Assembly: GCA_018969015.1 (NCBI GenBank) | Contig: JAGWZE010000001.1 | Span: 62,001 to 126,000, forward strand | Source: Alphaproteobacteria bacterium | GTDB taxonomy: Bacteria; Pseudomonadota; Alphaproteobacteria; Caulobacterales; Aquidulcibacteraceae | Reading direction: 5' to 3' | Length of the DNA stretch: 64,000 bases | In this document: piece by piece, positions 18,079-27,506 of the stretch | Layout: every line of letters begins with the position of its first letter | Position numbering within the stretch: position 1 is the stretch's first letter | The notes under the pieces: model-generated | Seen by the model: only the letters and a program-made list of their open reading frames with translations | What the model was told of the DNA's origin: nothing | Databases searched by the model: none | Made by a program: the position numbers and the translations under genes

Positions 18079-18164
18079 ACGCGGCGGAGAGGCGTGAGCC
18101 TGGGTCGGCCGACCCTGGGGTGCATGCGTTGGAGGTGGAGTGGCTTTCGGCCTCTCCGCCGCGT
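18079..18164. other. Strong nested hairpin, candidate small RNA or bidirectional terminator
   Basis: The 652-base gap at 18025-18676 between convergent heparinase and ahcY genes starts with a perfect 15-bp inverted repeat, ACGCGGCGGAGAGGC at 18079-18093 and its complement at 18150-18164. Inside is a perfect 14-bp palindrome, GGGTCGGCCGACCC (18102-18115). The outer stem and inner hairpin resemble a compact structured RNA. There is no T tract. No SRP, 6S, tmRNA or RNase P signature was found. From 18165 to 18513 I see no supportable gene. Confidence 0.45.
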
Positions 18165-18513
18165 TCGGCGCGCCGGTTTGGTCAACCCGGCGAGGGGCTA
18201 CTGGTCCTTCTTGGCGCCTACATTTTCAGCGCTTCGAGCGACGTTCGCGTTCCTCCTTGAGACCCGAGGCCGGAGCTCGCCCTCACCCGGCTTGAGATAG
18301 GCGCGCACACCCACACGGGGGCGACCCTGCTCTCGAGGCAGGTTTTCCCGGGTCCTGACCGCAACTCTTTCGGGCGTCACCCCGTCCAAGTCCGTTCACC
18401 GATCCGCTGCGCGTTCGTGACGTTCGCGACCGCCCTTTCGCAGCGACGGGACGAGTATGCGGCGGGATCGTCCGGGGGCGGATTAGTTTTTGGCTATCCC
18501 ACATCCGCGCGGC

Positions 18514-18610
18514 GTCATCCTCGGCGCGCCGGAGGCGCGGCGGGGATCCAGGCGTGCGGGGCTGCGGTTTCTGGATCCCCGCCTCGCACGGGGTGCGAGG
18601 CGAGGATGAC
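18514..18610. repeat. Palindromic intergenic repeat, family A, copy 1
   Basis: Outer arms GTCATCCTCG (18514-18523) and CGAGGATGAC (18601-18610) are exact complements. Inside lie GGATCCAGG and CTGGATCCC, plus a short GC-rich hairpin near each end. The same layout occurs at 23681-23772, 31093-31184 and 38269-38356. All copies are intergenic and downstream of at least one gene. Confidence 0.88.
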
Positions 18611-18630
18611 GGAGAGGTGGGTGGGCGCAC

Positions 18631-18667
18631 ATCTCCCCCTCCCAACCCTCCCCCGCTGAGGGAGGGC
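18631..18667. repeat. Palindromic intergenic repeat, family B, second locus
   Basis: This unit is the reverse complement, with one mismatch, of the first half of the repeat at 7985-8088: ATCTCCCCCTCCCAACC followed by a CTCCCCCGCTGAGGGAG hairpin. It lies right after the end of ahcY, next to a family A repeat, and could serve as the 3' hairpin of ahcY. Confidence 0.8.
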
Positions 18668-18676
18668 TTTGGGGGG

Positions 18677-20092
18677 TTAGTACCGGTAGTGGTCGGACTT
18701 GAACGGGCCTTCGGGCGTGACGCCGATATAGGCAGCCTGGTCGGGGCGCAGCTTCGAGAGTTTGGCGCCGACCTTTTCGAGGTGGAGCAGCGCGACCTTC
18801 TCGTCGAGGTGCTTGGGCAGCGTGTAGACCTTGCGCTCGTACTTCGCGTGGTTCTTCCACAGCTCGATCTGCGCGAGCGTCTGGTTGGTGAAGGACGCGC
18901 TCATCACGAAGCTCGGATGGCCCATGGCGTTGCCGAGATTCACGAGGCGGCCTTCGCTGAGAAGGATGATGCGGCGGCCGCTCGCGAGTTCGATCTCGTC
19001 GACCTGCGGCTTGATGTTCGTCCACTTGTAGTTGCGCAGGCCCGCGACCTGAATCTCGTTGTCGAAGTGGCCGATATTGCAGACGATCGCACGATCCTTC
19101 ATGGCGCGCATGTGATCGATCGTGATGACGTCCTTGTTGCCGGTGGCGGTGACGAAGATGTCCGCGCGCGGGGCGGCGTCTTCCATCGTCACGACCTCGT
19201 AGCCTTCCATCGCCGCCTGCAGCGCGCAGATCGGATCGATCTCGGAGACGAGCACGCGGCAGCCGGCCTGGCGCAGCGAGGCGGCCGAGCCTTTGCCGAC
19301 ATCGCCATAGCCCGCGACCATCGCCACCTTGCCGGCCATCATCACGTCCGTGCCGCGACGCAGCGCGTCGACGAGGCTTTCGCGGCAGCCGTACAGATTG
19401 TCGAACTTCGACTTGGTGACGCTGTCATTGACGTTGATCGCGGGGAACAGGAGCTTGCCCTCTTCCGCGAGCTTGTAGAGGCGATGCACGCCCGTCGTCG
19501 TTTCTTCCGAAACGCCGCGGATCGAGGCCGCGACTTCGCCGAACCAGCCCTTGGGCTTTTCCGCCAGCGTCCTCTTGATCAGACGGAAAAGGATCTCCTC
19601 TTCCTCCGAACCCGGCGCATCGAGGAACGCGGTATCGCCCGCCTCCGCGCGCACGCCGAGATGGATGTAGAGCGTGGCGTCGCCGCCATCGTCGAGGATC
19701 ATGTTGGGCAGGCCGCCGCCGTGCCAGTCGAACAGGCGGGCGGTGTAGTCCCAGTATTCCTCCAGCGTCTCGCCCTTGTAGGCGAACACCGGTGTGCCGG
19801 TGGCGGCGATCGCCGCGGCCGCGTGGTCCTGCGTCGAATAGATGTTGCAGCTGACCCAGCGCACGTCGGCGCCGAGCGCCTTCAGCGTCTCGATCAGCAC
19901 CGCGGTCTGGATCGTCATGTGCAGCGAGCCGGCGATCCGCGCGCCCTTGAGCGGCTGGCTGGGGCCATACTCCGCGCGCGTCGCCATCAGGCCCGGCATT
20001 TCGTTCTCGGCGAGATCGATTTCCTTGCGGCCGAAATCGGCGAGGTTCATGTCGCGGACGACGAAGTCTTTTCCGTGGGCGAGCGAGGTCAT
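18677..20092 (-). CDS. ahcY: Adenosylhomocysteinase (SAH hydrolase)
   Basis: A 471-residue NAD-dependent enzyme that splits S-adenosylhomocysteine to adenosine and homocysteine, clearing the by-product of SAM methylation. The NAD motif [10 protein letters not shown] and the family C-terminus KSDHYRY are intact, and the long form with the insert around [13 protein letters not shown] is the usual proteobacterial type. AAGGACTCCGGC precedes ATG 20092. It is the last gene of the chvI-chvG-PTS run on this strand, but a 113-base gap with a 24-bp inverted repeat separates it, so it likely has its own promoter. Confidence 0.97.
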   Translation of the reverse strand: MTSLAHGKDFVVRDMNLADFGRKEIDLAENEMPGLMATRAEYGPSQPLKGARIAGSLHMTIQTAVLIETLKALGADVRWVSCNIYSTQDHAAAAIAATGTPVFAYKGETLEEYWDYTARLFDWHGGGLPNMILDDGGDATLYIHLGVRAEAGDTAFLDAPGSEEEEILFRLIKRTLAEKPKGWFGEVAASIRGVSEETTTGVHRLYKLAEEGKLLFPAINVNDSVTKSKFDNLYGCRESLVDALRRGTDVMMAGKVAMVAGYGDVGKGSAASLRQAGCRVLVSEIDPICALQAAMEGYEVVTMEDAAPRADIFVTATGNKDVITIDHMRAMKDRAIVCNIGHFDNEIQVAGLRNYKWTNIKPQVDEIELASGRRIILLSEGRLVNLGNAMGHPSFVMSASFTNQTLAQIELWKNHAKYERKVYTLPKHLDEKVALLHLEKVGAKLSKLRPDQAAYIGVTPEGPFKSDHYRY

Positions 20093-20154
20093 GCCGGAGT
20101 CCTTGCGGGGGGATCGAGTGGGGAGCCGTCTAGCAGGATCGGGGTCTCACGGCA

Positions 20155-20178
20155 ATAAAGACATAAACATGTCTTTAT
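20155..20178. promoter_or_regulatory. Inverted repeat upstream of ahcY, likely SAM/SAH-responsive operator
   Basis: A perfect 10-bp inverted repeat, ATAAAGACAT and ATGTCTTTAT, separated by AAAC, lies 63 bases before the ahcY start. It stands out as AT-rich in GC-rich surroundings. ATATAAAG/CTTTATAT palindromes before methionine-cycle genes are known targets of ArsR-family regulators (SahR/SamR type) in Proteobacteria. The match of this site to that family is my inference. Confidence 0.6.
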
Positions 20179-20205
20179 ATGAGACGGCGCGCCCGACGCC
20201 CCGCC

Positions 20206-20490
20206 TCAGTCGCGGCCGTGGCGCAGCTTCAAGCCGATGACGAGGGCGAACTGGCAGATCGCCACGCCGTTCCAGAACAAGACGCTCGGCAAGTCCTTGG
20301 CGAGACCGTAGGCCCCCCAAAGAACCGAGCCGGCCAGCGCCATGACGAACATCGACAAGGAGACGTCCTGGGCGGACTTGGTCCGCCAGATTTTCAGGGC
20401 CTGGGGCGCGGACGCGAAGGTGCCGAAAAAGCCAGCCACGAGACCCAGCAATTCGACGGGATCGATCCCGAACGGGAGGGCGCCGTTCAT
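20206..20490 (-). CDS. SemiSWEET/PQ-loop sugar transporter
   Basis: A 94-residue membrane protein with three transmembrane segments and the PQ-loop FASAPQALKIWRTKSAQDVS at about residues 25-44, diagnostic of bacterial SemiSWEETs. These work as dimers in facilitated sugar transport. Its ATG overlaps the HPr stop codon by four bases (20487-20490), so it is translated together with ptsH. A sugar carrier between ptsH and ahcY is not part of the usual alphaproteobacterial gene order. Confidence 0.88.
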   Translation of the reverse strand: MNGALPFGIDPVELLGLVAGFFGTFASAPQALKIWRTKSAQDVSLSMFVMALAGSVLWGAYGLAKDLPSVLFWNGVAICQFALVIGLKLRHGRD

Positions 20491-20768
20491 TCGCCTTCGC
20501 CGAACTTGTCGATGACGAGAGCGGCGATGGCCTCCAGCGCCTCTTCGGCCTGCGCGCCTTCGGCGATCACTTCGATGTCCGAGCCGATGCCGGCGCCCAG
20601 CATCATGAGGTCCATCAGGGAGGTCGCGTCGGCGCTGTCGTCCTCGCGCCGCACGGTGATGCGCGCCTCGTATTTCAGGGCCAGTTCCGCAAGCTTGCGC
20701 GAGGCCCGCGCGTGCAGCCCCCGCTGGTTGACGATCGTCAGAACCCGCCGATGCCCTGCCCCCGACAT
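20487..20768 (-). CDS. ptsH: HPr phosphocarrier protein (PTS)
   Basis: A 93-residue HPr. The phosphoryl-accepting histidine is His19 in NQRGLHARAS, and the regulatory serine that HPr kinase would modify is present as Ser50 in ATSLMDLMML. In alphaproteobacteria this HPr works in the regulatory PTS rather than in sugar uptake. It lies 4 bases after the EIIA gene and overlaps the SemiSWEET gene, so all three are co-expressed. The Ser50 site is kept although no hprK is found in the cluster. Confidence 0.94.
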   Translation of the reverse strand: MSGAGHRRVLTIVNQRGLHARASRKLAELALKYEARITVRREDDSADATSLMDLMMLGAGIGSDIEVIAEGAQAEEALEAIAALVIDKFGEGE

Positions 20769-20772
20769 GGCG

Positions 20773-21177
20773 CTAGGCGCCGCCCGCCAGTTCAGCCGAG
20801 GCGATGCGGATGTAATGGCGGCCGGCGTCTTGCGCCGCCTGGGCCGCCTGGGCCAGCGGCAGACGCGCGCGCTCGACTGCGAGCTTCACCAGCATCGGCA
20901 GATTGACGCCGGCGATCACCTCGATCGCGCCTTCGTTGATGATGGAGATGGCGAGGTTCGACGGCGTGCCGCCGAACATGTCCGTGAGGATGACGACGCC
21001 GGCGCCGGAATCGACCGCGCGGACAGCCGTGAGGATGTCGCCACGGCGGGCTTCCATGTCATCGTCCGGCCCGATGGCGACGGCCTTCATCTGCCGCTGC
21101 GGGCCCAAAACGTGCTCCGCCGCCGCCACGAACTCATCCGCCAGATGGCCGTGCGTCACGACCACGACGCCGATCAT
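20773..21177 (-). CDS. PTS EIIA component, mannose type
   Basis: A 134-residue EIIA of the mannose/fructose superfamily (ManX/PtsM type). The phosphorylated histidine is His9 in VVVVTHGHLADEF, and the FGGTPSNLAI stretch of the family is present. No EIIB or EIIC is nearby, as is normal for the regulatory PTS of alphaproteobacteria. The start is ATG 21177. The 108 bases back to chvG hold no open frame for an HPr kinase. Confidence 0.92.
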   Translation of the reverse strand: MIGVVVVTHGHLADEFVAAAEHVLGPQRQMKAVAIGPDDDMEARRGDILTAVRAVDSGAGVVILTDMFGGTPSNLAISIINEGAIEVIAGVNLPMLVKLAVERARLPLAQAAQAAQDAGRHYIRIASAELAGGA

Positions 21178-21285
21178 TCGGTTCTCCCGACCCGATTCCG
21201 GGACGCAATGTACGCGTTCGCAGGCGCCAGGGAAGTGTATGCACGACGAAACGAGCAGTTCCTTTCGAACCGCGGCGCCGCGGGC

Positions 21286-22908
21286 TCACCCTTCCGCCAG
21301 CGGGAACTCCACGATGAAGCGGGCGCCAAGGCGTTGGTCGGCCTCAACCCCTTGAATATTCTCGGCCCAGATGCGGCCTTTGTAGGCTTCGACGATCTGC
21401 CGGGCGATCGACAGGCCAAGCCCCGAATTGCCGCCGAACGCCGTCCCTTTCGGGCGGTCGGTGTAGAATCGCTGGAACACGCTTTCGAGATTGGCGGGCA
21501 GGATGCCGGGCCCCTGGTCCGCCACGACGGCGCGGACGAGGCCGCCGTCCCGCCGCGAGGTGACGGCGACCTCCACGGTGACCACGCCCTGCGGCGGCGA
21601 GAACGATTTCGCGTTGTCGATGAGATTGCGGAACACCTGCCCCAGCGGCCCCTCCTGGCCGAGCACGATCGCGTTCGTCGGCGGCGGGCCCTTGAAGGAG
21701 ACGACCGGCTCGCCGTCGCGGCGTGTCTGGCCGTAGGTGTCGGAGAGGTCCGCGAGCAGCCGGCCGAGATCGACCGGGCCTGTGGCGCCGCGGGCGGTTT
21801 CGGCCTCCAGGCGCGAGGCGCGGGCGATGTCCGTGACGAGACGGTCGAGGCGGCCCACGTCCTGGGCGATGATGGCCAGGAGGCGGGTGCGTGCGTCCTC
21901 GTCCTTCACGCTGCGCGTGGTCTCGACGGCGCTACGGATCGAGGTGAGCGGGTTCTTGATCTCGTGCGACACGTCCGCCGCGAAGCGCTCGTTGGCGTCG
22001 ATGCGCTCGGCGAGCGACCCGGTCATGGCCTCGAGGGACTGGGCGAGATCGCCGATCTCGTCATGGCGGCGGCGCTGGCCGGGCAGTTCGAGCCGGGTGG
22101 CGCCGGAGAGGCGCAGCGAATCCGCGGCCTCGGAGAGACGGCGCAACGGGATCGCGATCGTCAGCGCCAGGAGGAACGAGGCCAGCACCGTCACGGCCCA
22201 GGCGCCGATGAAGAACGGCAGCATCGCCTGGCGCTCGCGCCGGATGATCTCCTCCACGTCGCCGGCTTCGACGGTGAGGACGCCGATCACCGCCTCGACG
22301 CGCTGGATCGGCAGCGAGACGCTGACCACCCGCTCCCCCAGCTCGCCGACACGCTGGCCCGCCACGAGTTCGCCGGCGGCGGCGCGGGCGCGCTCCTCCG
22401 AGGCGGTGAAATCCGGCGTCCACGGCCGGAGGCGGAAGGCGGCGATGCGCGCCAGCGCGCTCTTCACCTCGGCCTCGGCGGACTGGCGATCGCCCGTCGG
22501 CAGGCCGGGCAGCGTCTTTTGCGTGATGCGATCGGCGAGCACGTTGGTGTCGGCCACGAGCTCGCCCTGGGGCGTATAGAGGCGCACGCGCGTGGACGTG
22601 GGCAGCGCGAGGCGGCGGAGCACCGCGCGGGCGCGCTGTTCCAGCAGCTGCGGCGCCGGATCCCCGAGCGTCGCCGTCTCGGCCAGCACGTTGGCGACCA
22701 CCTCGCCCTGGATCGTCAGGCTGTCGATCTTGGCCTGGATCAGCTGGACGCGCATCTCCGACAGGAGCGACGCGCCGACGATCAGGATCAGCAGGCCGAC
22801 GAAATTGCCGAGGAAGATCCGGCGCGCGATCGGCGAAGACCAGAGCGCGCGCCAGGTTGGCTCGGGCTTTCCGAGATCAGGCTTCGTTGTATCGGTATCC
22901 GACGCCAT
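21286..22908 (-). CDS. chvG: ChvG-type sensor histidine kinase
   Basis: A 540-residue inner-membrane kinase that phosphorylates ChvI in response to acid or envelope stress. Transmembrane segments are near residues 28-50 and 228-253, flanking a periplasmic sensor domain. A HAMP domain follows, then the H-box [12 protein letters not shown] with His315, the N-box NLIDNAKSF, and G-boxes DQGPGI and GLGLSI. Its start overlaps the end of chvI by 32 bases, which suggests coupled translation. In related bacteria, exopolysaccharide and acid-response genes are under this system. Confidence 0.94.
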   Translation of the reverse strand: MASDTDTTKPDLGKPEPTWRALWSSPIARRIFLGNFVGLLILIVGASLLSEMRVQLIQAKIDSLTIQGEVVANVLAETATLGDPAPQLLEQRARAVLRRLALPTSTRVRLYTPQGELVADTNVLADRITQKTLPGLPTGDRQSAEAEVKSALARIAAFRLRPWTPDFTASEERARAAAGELVAGQRVGELGERVVSVSLPIQRVEAVIGVLTVEAGDVEEIIRRERQAMLPFFIGAWAVTVLASFLLALTIAIPLRRLSEAADSLRLSGATRLELPGQRRRHDEIGDLAQSLEAMTGSLAERIDANERFAADVSHEIKNPLTSIRSAVETTRSVKDEDARTRLLAIIAQDVGRLDRLVTDIARASRLEAETARGATGPVDLGRLLADLSDTYGQTRRDGEPVVSFKGPPPTNAIVLGQEGPLGQVFRNLIDNAKSFSPPQGVVTVEVAVTSRRDGGLVRAVVADQGPGILPANLESVFQRFYTDRPKGTAFGGNSGLGLSIARQIVEAYKGRIWAENIQGVEADQRLGARFIVEFPLAEG

Positions 22909-23572
22909 ACAAGGTCTCGATCGCGTCGAACTCGGTGTCGACTTCGCGGAACTTCTTCCGCAGGCGTTTTATGTGGCTGTCGATCGTGCGGTCGTCGACA
23001 TAGACTTGGTCGTCGTAGGCGGCGTCCATGAGCTGATCGCGGCTCTTCACGTAGCCGGGACGCTGGGCGAGCGCCTGCAGGATCAGAAACTCGGTCACGG
23101 TCAGGCGGACGGGCTCGCCCTTCCAGGAGCAAGCGTGGCGGTTCGGGTCCAGCGTGAGCTGACCGCGGACGATCGACTTGCGGTCGTTCGACTCGGTGAC
23201 GCCGGCGGCCGAGCGGGTGCGGCGCAACAGGGCCTTCACCCGCTCGTTCAGCAGGCGCTGGGAGAAGGGCTTCTTGATGTAGTCGTCCGCGCCCACCGAA
23301 AGGCCGATCGCTTCGTCGGTCTCGTCGTCTTTCGAGGTGAGGAAGATCACGGGCACGTTGGAGCTCTGGCGCAGGCGGCGGAGCACCTCGATGCCATCCA
23401 TCCGCGGCATCTTGATGTCCAGGATCGCCACATCCGGCGGGGTCTCGGCCAGGGCGGTCAGGGCCGAGGCGCCGTCGGTATAGGTCCGGACGGCATAGCC
23501 CTCCTGCTCGAAGAAGATCTTGAGGGAGGTCAGGATGTTTTCGTCGTCGTCGACGAGAGCGATGGTCGGCAT
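22877..23572 (-). CDS. chvI: ChvI-type OmpR-family response regulator
   Basis: A 231-residue regulator with an N-terminal receiver (phospho-acceptor Asp52 in ILDIKMP, Thr79, Lys101) and a C-terminal winged-helix DNA-binding domain ending in [13 protein letters not shown]. The start is ATG 23572, because the receiver begins immediately ([12 protein letters not shown]); the frame upstream to 23806 is the repeat region. First gene of the chvI-chvG-EIIA-HPr-SemiSWEET run; the promoter should lie in 23573-23680. Confidence 0.95.
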   Translation of the reverse strand: MPTIALVDDDENILTSLKIFFEQEGYAVRTYTDGASALTALAETPPDVAILDIKMPRMDGIEVLRRLRQSSNVPVIFLTSKDDETDEAIGLSVGADDYIKKPFSQRLLNERVKALLRRTRSAAGVTESNDRKSIVRGQLTLDPNRHACSWKGEPVRLTVTEFLILQALAQRPGYVKSRDQLMDAAYDDQVYVDDRTIDSHIKRLRKKFREVDTEFDAIETLYGVGYRYNEA

Positions 23573-23680
23573 GGACGGGCGGGCCCTTGGATGATCGTCG
23601 AGGTCATATAGCCGCCGACGGGCCAGAGCGAAACCAAAGAGCCGGGATGGGGGGCGGGCCGCCCGTCCAACCCCGGCGCC

Positions 23681-23772
23681 GTCATCTTCGACCGAGCGGC
23701 GCGAGGTCGGAGATCCAGGGGCCATGGCGCGGGTCTGGTTCCCCGCCGCGCCTACGGCGCGCCGAGGATGAC
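23681..23772. repeat. Palindromic intergenic repeat, family A, copy 2
   Basis: Bounded by GTCATCTTCG and CGAGGATGAC, with one arm mismatch relative to the other copies. Inner AGATCCAGG and a degenerate GGTTCCCC replace the usual GGATCC pair, so this is the most diverged copy. It lies between chvI and the hemolysin-III gene. Confidence 0.8.
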
Positions 23773-23783
23773 GGAAAGCGTCG

Positions 23784-24473
23784 CTACGCCCCCGCCACCG
23801 GCGCACCCGTGACCGACCAGATCGCCACGTACTGAAGCGCCGCGCCCACGACGACGAACGCGTGCCAGATCGCCCGGCGGAACTTGAGCTGCTGGCGCAG
23901 GTAGAAGGCGACGCCGACGGTGTAGACCACGCCGCCGGCGGCCAGGAGGCCGAGCGCCAGCGGCGTCATCGACTGGGCGAGCGGCAGCACGATCGCCACC
24001 GAGAGCCAGCCGAACGCGATGTACACCAGCGACCAGAAAAGATCGGAGAGCCTGAAGAACAGCTTCCCCGACACACCGAGCAGCGCGAGCGCCCAGACGC
24101 CGGCCGTGAGCCAGCCGCTCCAAGGGGCGTGGAACTGGGTCATCGTGAACGGCGTGTAGGAGCCGGCGATCATGATGAAGATCGCGGCCTCGTCGAGCCG
24201 GCGTAGCACGCGGCGAGCCGGCGACGGGCGCGTGAGGTTGTAGATGGCGGAGGCCGTCAGCATCGCGACGAGGCACACGGCGTAGGCGGCCGCGGAACCC
24301 ACGGCGGCGGCGTGACCGATGCTCAGTGTTCGGACGAACAGCGCGACGCCGCCCACGGCGGCGAGCGCAAGCCCGATGGCGTGCACGATCCCGTCGGCCG
24401 CTTTTTCGGCCTTCGAGTCATAGTGTTCGACCAGCTCGGACGCGTCCGGCAGAAAGTGTTGGCCCCAGCCCAT
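23784..24473 (-). CDS. Hemolysin III/YqfA-family membrane protein
   Basis: A 229-residue protein with seven predicted membrane segments belonging to the HlyIII/PAQR superfamily. Signatures are [16 protein letters not shown] near residue 23, [18 protein letters not shown] at about 110-127, and [14 protein letters not shown] near the end; the Ser, Asp and three His positions typical of the superfamily's metal site are present. Despite the name, bacterial members are rarely haemolysins; a role in membrane lipid homeostasis is suspected. The gene stands alone. Confidence 0.9.
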   Translation of the reverse strand: MGWGQHFLPDASELVEHYDSKAEKAADGIVHAIGLALAAVGGVALFVRTLSIGHAAAVGSAAAYAVCLVAMLTASAIYNLTRPSPARRVLRRLDEAAIFIMIAGSYTPFTMTQFHAPWSGWLTAGVWALALLGVSGKLFFRLSDLFWSLVYIAFGWLSVAIVLPLAQSMTPLALGLLAAGGVVYTVGVAFYLRQQLKFRRAIWHAFVVVGAALQYVAIWSVTGAPVAGA

Positions 24474-24680
24474 GGCTTACCTCCACCCGAACGGAACGCG
24501 CGAACTAAGGCAAGTTCCGGGCAAGTTTCGAACCGGAGTCGATCCAAGCGGAACGTGTGGCGATCCGGCAACGTAGCGAAACGTCGGATGAGCGGTGATT
24601 GTCGACGTCAGTACGTGTCTTGGCGCGCTGGACGAGTTGACGCACCCGGGCGGAATTGTGCTCGGATCAAGGCGCCGGCG

Positions 24681-27506
24681 TCAGTGCGCGGCGGCCCAGG
24701 TCGGCGCGGCCTTGGCCTCGACCGTCAACGGCACGCTCAAGACCGCGGCCGGATGGGCGGCGTCCTCCATGATCCGTTTGACGAGCGCGCAGGCCGCTTC
24801 GGCTTCGGCGGCCGGCGTTTCGAAGACGAGTTCGTCGTGCACCTGGAGCAGCATGCGCGCGGAGAGGCCGGCGGCTTCGATCGCCGCGGGCAGGCGCGCC
24901 ATCGCGCGGCGGATGATGTCGGCGGCGGCGCCCTGCAGCGGCGCGTTGATCGCCTGGCGTTCGGAGAAGCTGCGTTCAGCCGGATTCTTCGACTTGATCC
25001 CCGCGACCCAGCAGCGCCGGCCGAAGATGGTTTCGACGTAGCCGTTCGCCCGGGCCGCCGCCTTCATGTGCTCCATGTAGTCGCGGATGCCGGGGAAGCG
25101 CTCGAAGTAGCGCTTGATGTAGGCGGACGCTTCACCCTGGTCGATGCCCAGATTGTTCGCGAGCCCGAAGGCCGAGATGCCGTAGATGATGCCGAAATTG
25201 ATGGCCTTGGCCTGGCGGCGCACCATCGGATCCATGCCCTCGATCGGCACGCCGAACATTTCGGAGGCCGTCATCGCATGGATGTCGAGGCCGTCCAGGA
25301 AGGCCTGCTTGAGCTGCGGGATGTCGGCGACGTGCGCCAGGAGCCGCAGCTCGATCTGCGAATAGTCCGCCGAGATCAGGAGATTGCCCGGCTCGGCCAC
25401 GAACGCCTCGCGGATGCGGCGGCCCTCGTCCGTCCGGATCGGGATGTTCTGCAGGTTGGGATCGGATGAGGAAAGCCGGCCCGTCGTGGTGGCGGCGAGC
25501 GCAAAGCTGGTATGGACGCGGCCCGTTTCGGGATTGATCGCGTCGCGCAGGGCTTCGGTATAGGTGGAGCGCAGCTTCTGCAGCTGGCGCCAATCGAGCA
25601 GCACGCGCGGCAGCGCGTGGCCCTGCGCGGCGAGCTCTTCGAGGACGCTGGCGTCGGTGCTCCAGGCGCCGGTCTTGGTTTTCACGCCGCCGGGCAGGCC
25701 CATCTCGCCGAAGAAGATGTCGCCGATCTGCTTGGGGCTGCCGAGATTGAAGGGCTTGCCCGCGAGCTTGTGCGCCTCCTCCTCCATGGCGCCCATGCGC
25801 TGCGCGAACTCGCCGGACATGCGCGAGAGCTCATGGGGATCGACCTTGATGCCGGCGCGCTCCATGGCGGCGAGCACGTGCGGCATCGGGCGTTCGAGCG
25901 TCTCGTACACGGTGCGCAGGCGCTCCTGCGCGAGGCGCGGCTTGAGACGGCGCCACAGGCGCAACGTGACGTCGGCGTCCTCGGCGGAATAGCGCGTGGC
26001 GGCCGGGATCGGCACGTGATCGAACGTCACCTGCGATTTGCCCGAGCCGGCCACGTCCGTGAAGCCGATCGGCTTGTGGCCCAGATGGCGCTCGGAAAGC
26101 TCGTCCATGCCGTGCGCGTGCAGGCCGGCGGCGAGCACGTAGGAGATCAGCATCGTGCAGTCGATCGGCGCGACCTCGATGCCGTGGCGATGGAAGATGG
26201 TGAGGTCGTACTTGATGTTCTGTCCGACCTTGAGAACGGCCGGGTCTTCCAGAAGCGGCTTGAGCGCGGCGAGCGCCTGGGCGAGCGGGATCTGTTGCGG
26301 CGGCGGTTCGGCGGGCGCAGCGCCTTCGCCGAAGAGATCGCCGCCCCCGACGGCCGCCTTGGCGACGTGGCCGAGCGGGATGTAGCACGCGTCGTTCGGA
26401 CCAAGCGCGAGCGAGACGCCGACGAGGCCCGCGCGCATGCCATCGAGGCTCGTGGTTTCGGTGTCGACGGCGACGACGCCGGCCGCGCGGGCGCGCGCGA
26501 TGTAGGCGTGGAGCGCGTCGATCGTGTCGATGGTGACATAGGCGGCGTAATCGATGGGCGGCTCGTCGCTCGGGGCGCCGGCGGGCTTGGGCACGACGGC
26601 CTCGGGATCGGCGGCGATGTGTTCGCGCACGCGGCGGCCGAGCGTGCGGAACTCCATCTCGTCGAGGAACTTCAAGAGCACGCCGTCCTCGAAGTCGCGC
26701 ACGGCGAAGCGGTCCAGCGGCTCCTCGACGGCGACGTCGTCCTTCAGCGTGACGAGCTGCTTGGAGATGCGGATCTGCTCCGCGTACTGAATGAGCGTTT
26801 CGCGGCGCTTCTGCTGCTTCACCTCGGACGCGCGCTCGAGCACGGCCTCGAGCGAGCCGTAGGTGGTGATGAGTTCGGCCGCGGTCTTGGGGCCGATGCC
26901 GGGCGCGCCGGGCACGTTGTCGACGCTGTCGCCCATGAGAGCCTGCACGTCGATGACCTTGTCGGGCGTGACGCCGAACTTCTCCAGCACCGCTTCGGGG
27001 CCGAGCGGTTTCTGCTTCATCGGATCGAACAGCTCGACCTGCCCGTCGACGATCAGCTGCATGAGGTCCTTGTCGGACGAAACGATCTTCACGTTCGCCC
27101 CGGCCTCGCGCGCCTGGCGCGCGTAGGTGGCGATGAGGTCATCGGCCTCGAAGCCTTCCATGTCGATGGCGGGGACGCCGAACGCGCGGGTGGCCTCGCG
27201 GATCAGCGCGAACTGCGGGACGAGATCTTCCGGCGCCGGAGGGCGGTGCGCCTTGTACTCGGGGTAGAGCTCGTTCCGGAACGTGGTTTCCGAGCGATCG
27301 AAGATGACGGCCAGATGGGTGGGCCGTTCCGCCGCCTTCATGTCGTTCAGGAACTTCCACAGCATGTTGCAGAAGCCCTGCACGGCGCCCACGGGCATGC
27401 CGTCCGAGGCGCGGGTGAGCGGCGGCAGCGCATGGTAGGCCCGGAAAATATAGCCGGACCCGTCAATCAGATAGACGCGGGAGGTCGCGGTGACGGGTTG
27501 GGTCAT
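24681..27506 (-). CDS. polA: DNA polymerase I
   Basis: A 941-residue three-domain enzyme for Okazaki-fragment maturation and repair. The N-terminal 5'-3' exonuclease (about 1-290) starts with VYLIDGSGYIFRAYHAL. The 3'-5' proofreading domain is active-looking, with DTETTSLDG, QNIKYDLTIF and YSAEDADVT. The polymerase domain carries DYSQIELRLLAH, RRQAKAINFGIIYG and QVHDELVFE. The start is set at ATG 27506; a GTG at 27524 adds six residues. The gene is monocistronic. Bases 24474-24680 downstream show no gene. Confidence 0.97.
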   Translation of the reverse strand: MTQPVTATSRVYLIDGSGYIFRAYHALPPLTRASDGMPVGAVQGFCNMLWKFLNDMKAAERPTHLAVIFDRSETTFRNELYPEYKAHRPPAPEDLVPQFALIREATRAFGVPAIDMEGFEADDLIATYARQAREAGANVKIVSSDKDLMQLIVDGQVELFDPMKQKPLGPEAVLEKFGVTPDKVIDVQALMGDSVDNVPGAPGIGPKTAAELITTYGSLEAVLERASEVKQQKRRETLIQYAEQIRISKQLVTLKDDVAVEEPLDRFAVRDFEDGVLLKFLDEMEFRTLGRRVREHIAADPEAVVPKPAGAPSDEPPIDYAAYVTIDTIDALHAYIARARAAGVVAVDTETTSLDGMRAGLVGVSLALGPNDACYIPLGHVAKAAVGGGDLFGEGAAPAEPPPQQIPLAQALAALKPLLEDPAVLKVGQNIKYDLTIFHRHGIEVAPIDCTMLISYVLAAGLHAHGMDELSERHLGHKPIGFTDVAGSGKSQVTFDHVPIPAATRYSAEDADVTLRLWRRLKPRLAQERLRTVYETLERPMPHVLAAMERAGIKVDPHELSRMSGEFAQRMGAMEEEAHKLAGKPFNLGSPKQIGDIFFGEMGLPGGVKTKTGAWSTDASVLEELAAQGHALPRVLLDWRQLQKLRSTYTEALRDAINPETGRVHTSFALAATTTGRLSSSDPNLQNIPIRTDEGRRIREAFVAEPGNLLISADYSQIELRLLAHVADIPQLKQAFLDGLDIHAMTASEMFGVPIEGMDPMVRRQAKAINFGIIYGISAFGLANNLGIDQGEASAYIKRYFERFPGIRDYMEHMKAAARANGYVETIFGRRCWVAGIKSKNPAERSFSERQAINAPLQGAAADIIRRAMARLPAAIEAAGLSARMLLQVHDELVFETPAAEAEAACALVKRIMEDAAHPAAVLSVPLTVEAKAAPTWAAAH

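Noticed and set aside
18079-18164. SRP (4.5S), 6S, tmRNA or RNase P RNA in the same gap
   Set aside because: The conserved GGAAGGAAGCAG loop of SRP, the tag frame of tmRNA and the GAGGAAAGTCC of RNase P are all absent; kept only as an unnamed hairpin.
18198-18389. Minus-strand 63-codon frame in the heparinase-ahcY gap
   Set aside because: No ribosome site, no hydrophobic or domain pattern, and composition like the other shadow frames.
20093-20154. SAH riboswitch before ahcY
   Set aside because: The leader is only about 60 bases and no paired core of the SAH motif could be placed; the inverted repeat fits protein binding better.
21178-21285. hprK in the gap between chvG and the EIIA gene
   Set aside because: The gap is 108 bases and has no P-loop or frame of sufficient length.
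20179-23031. Plus-strand open frame of 950 codons over the PTS/chvG genes
   Set aside because: Antisense shadow; the minus-strand genes carry clear catalytic motifs in every case.
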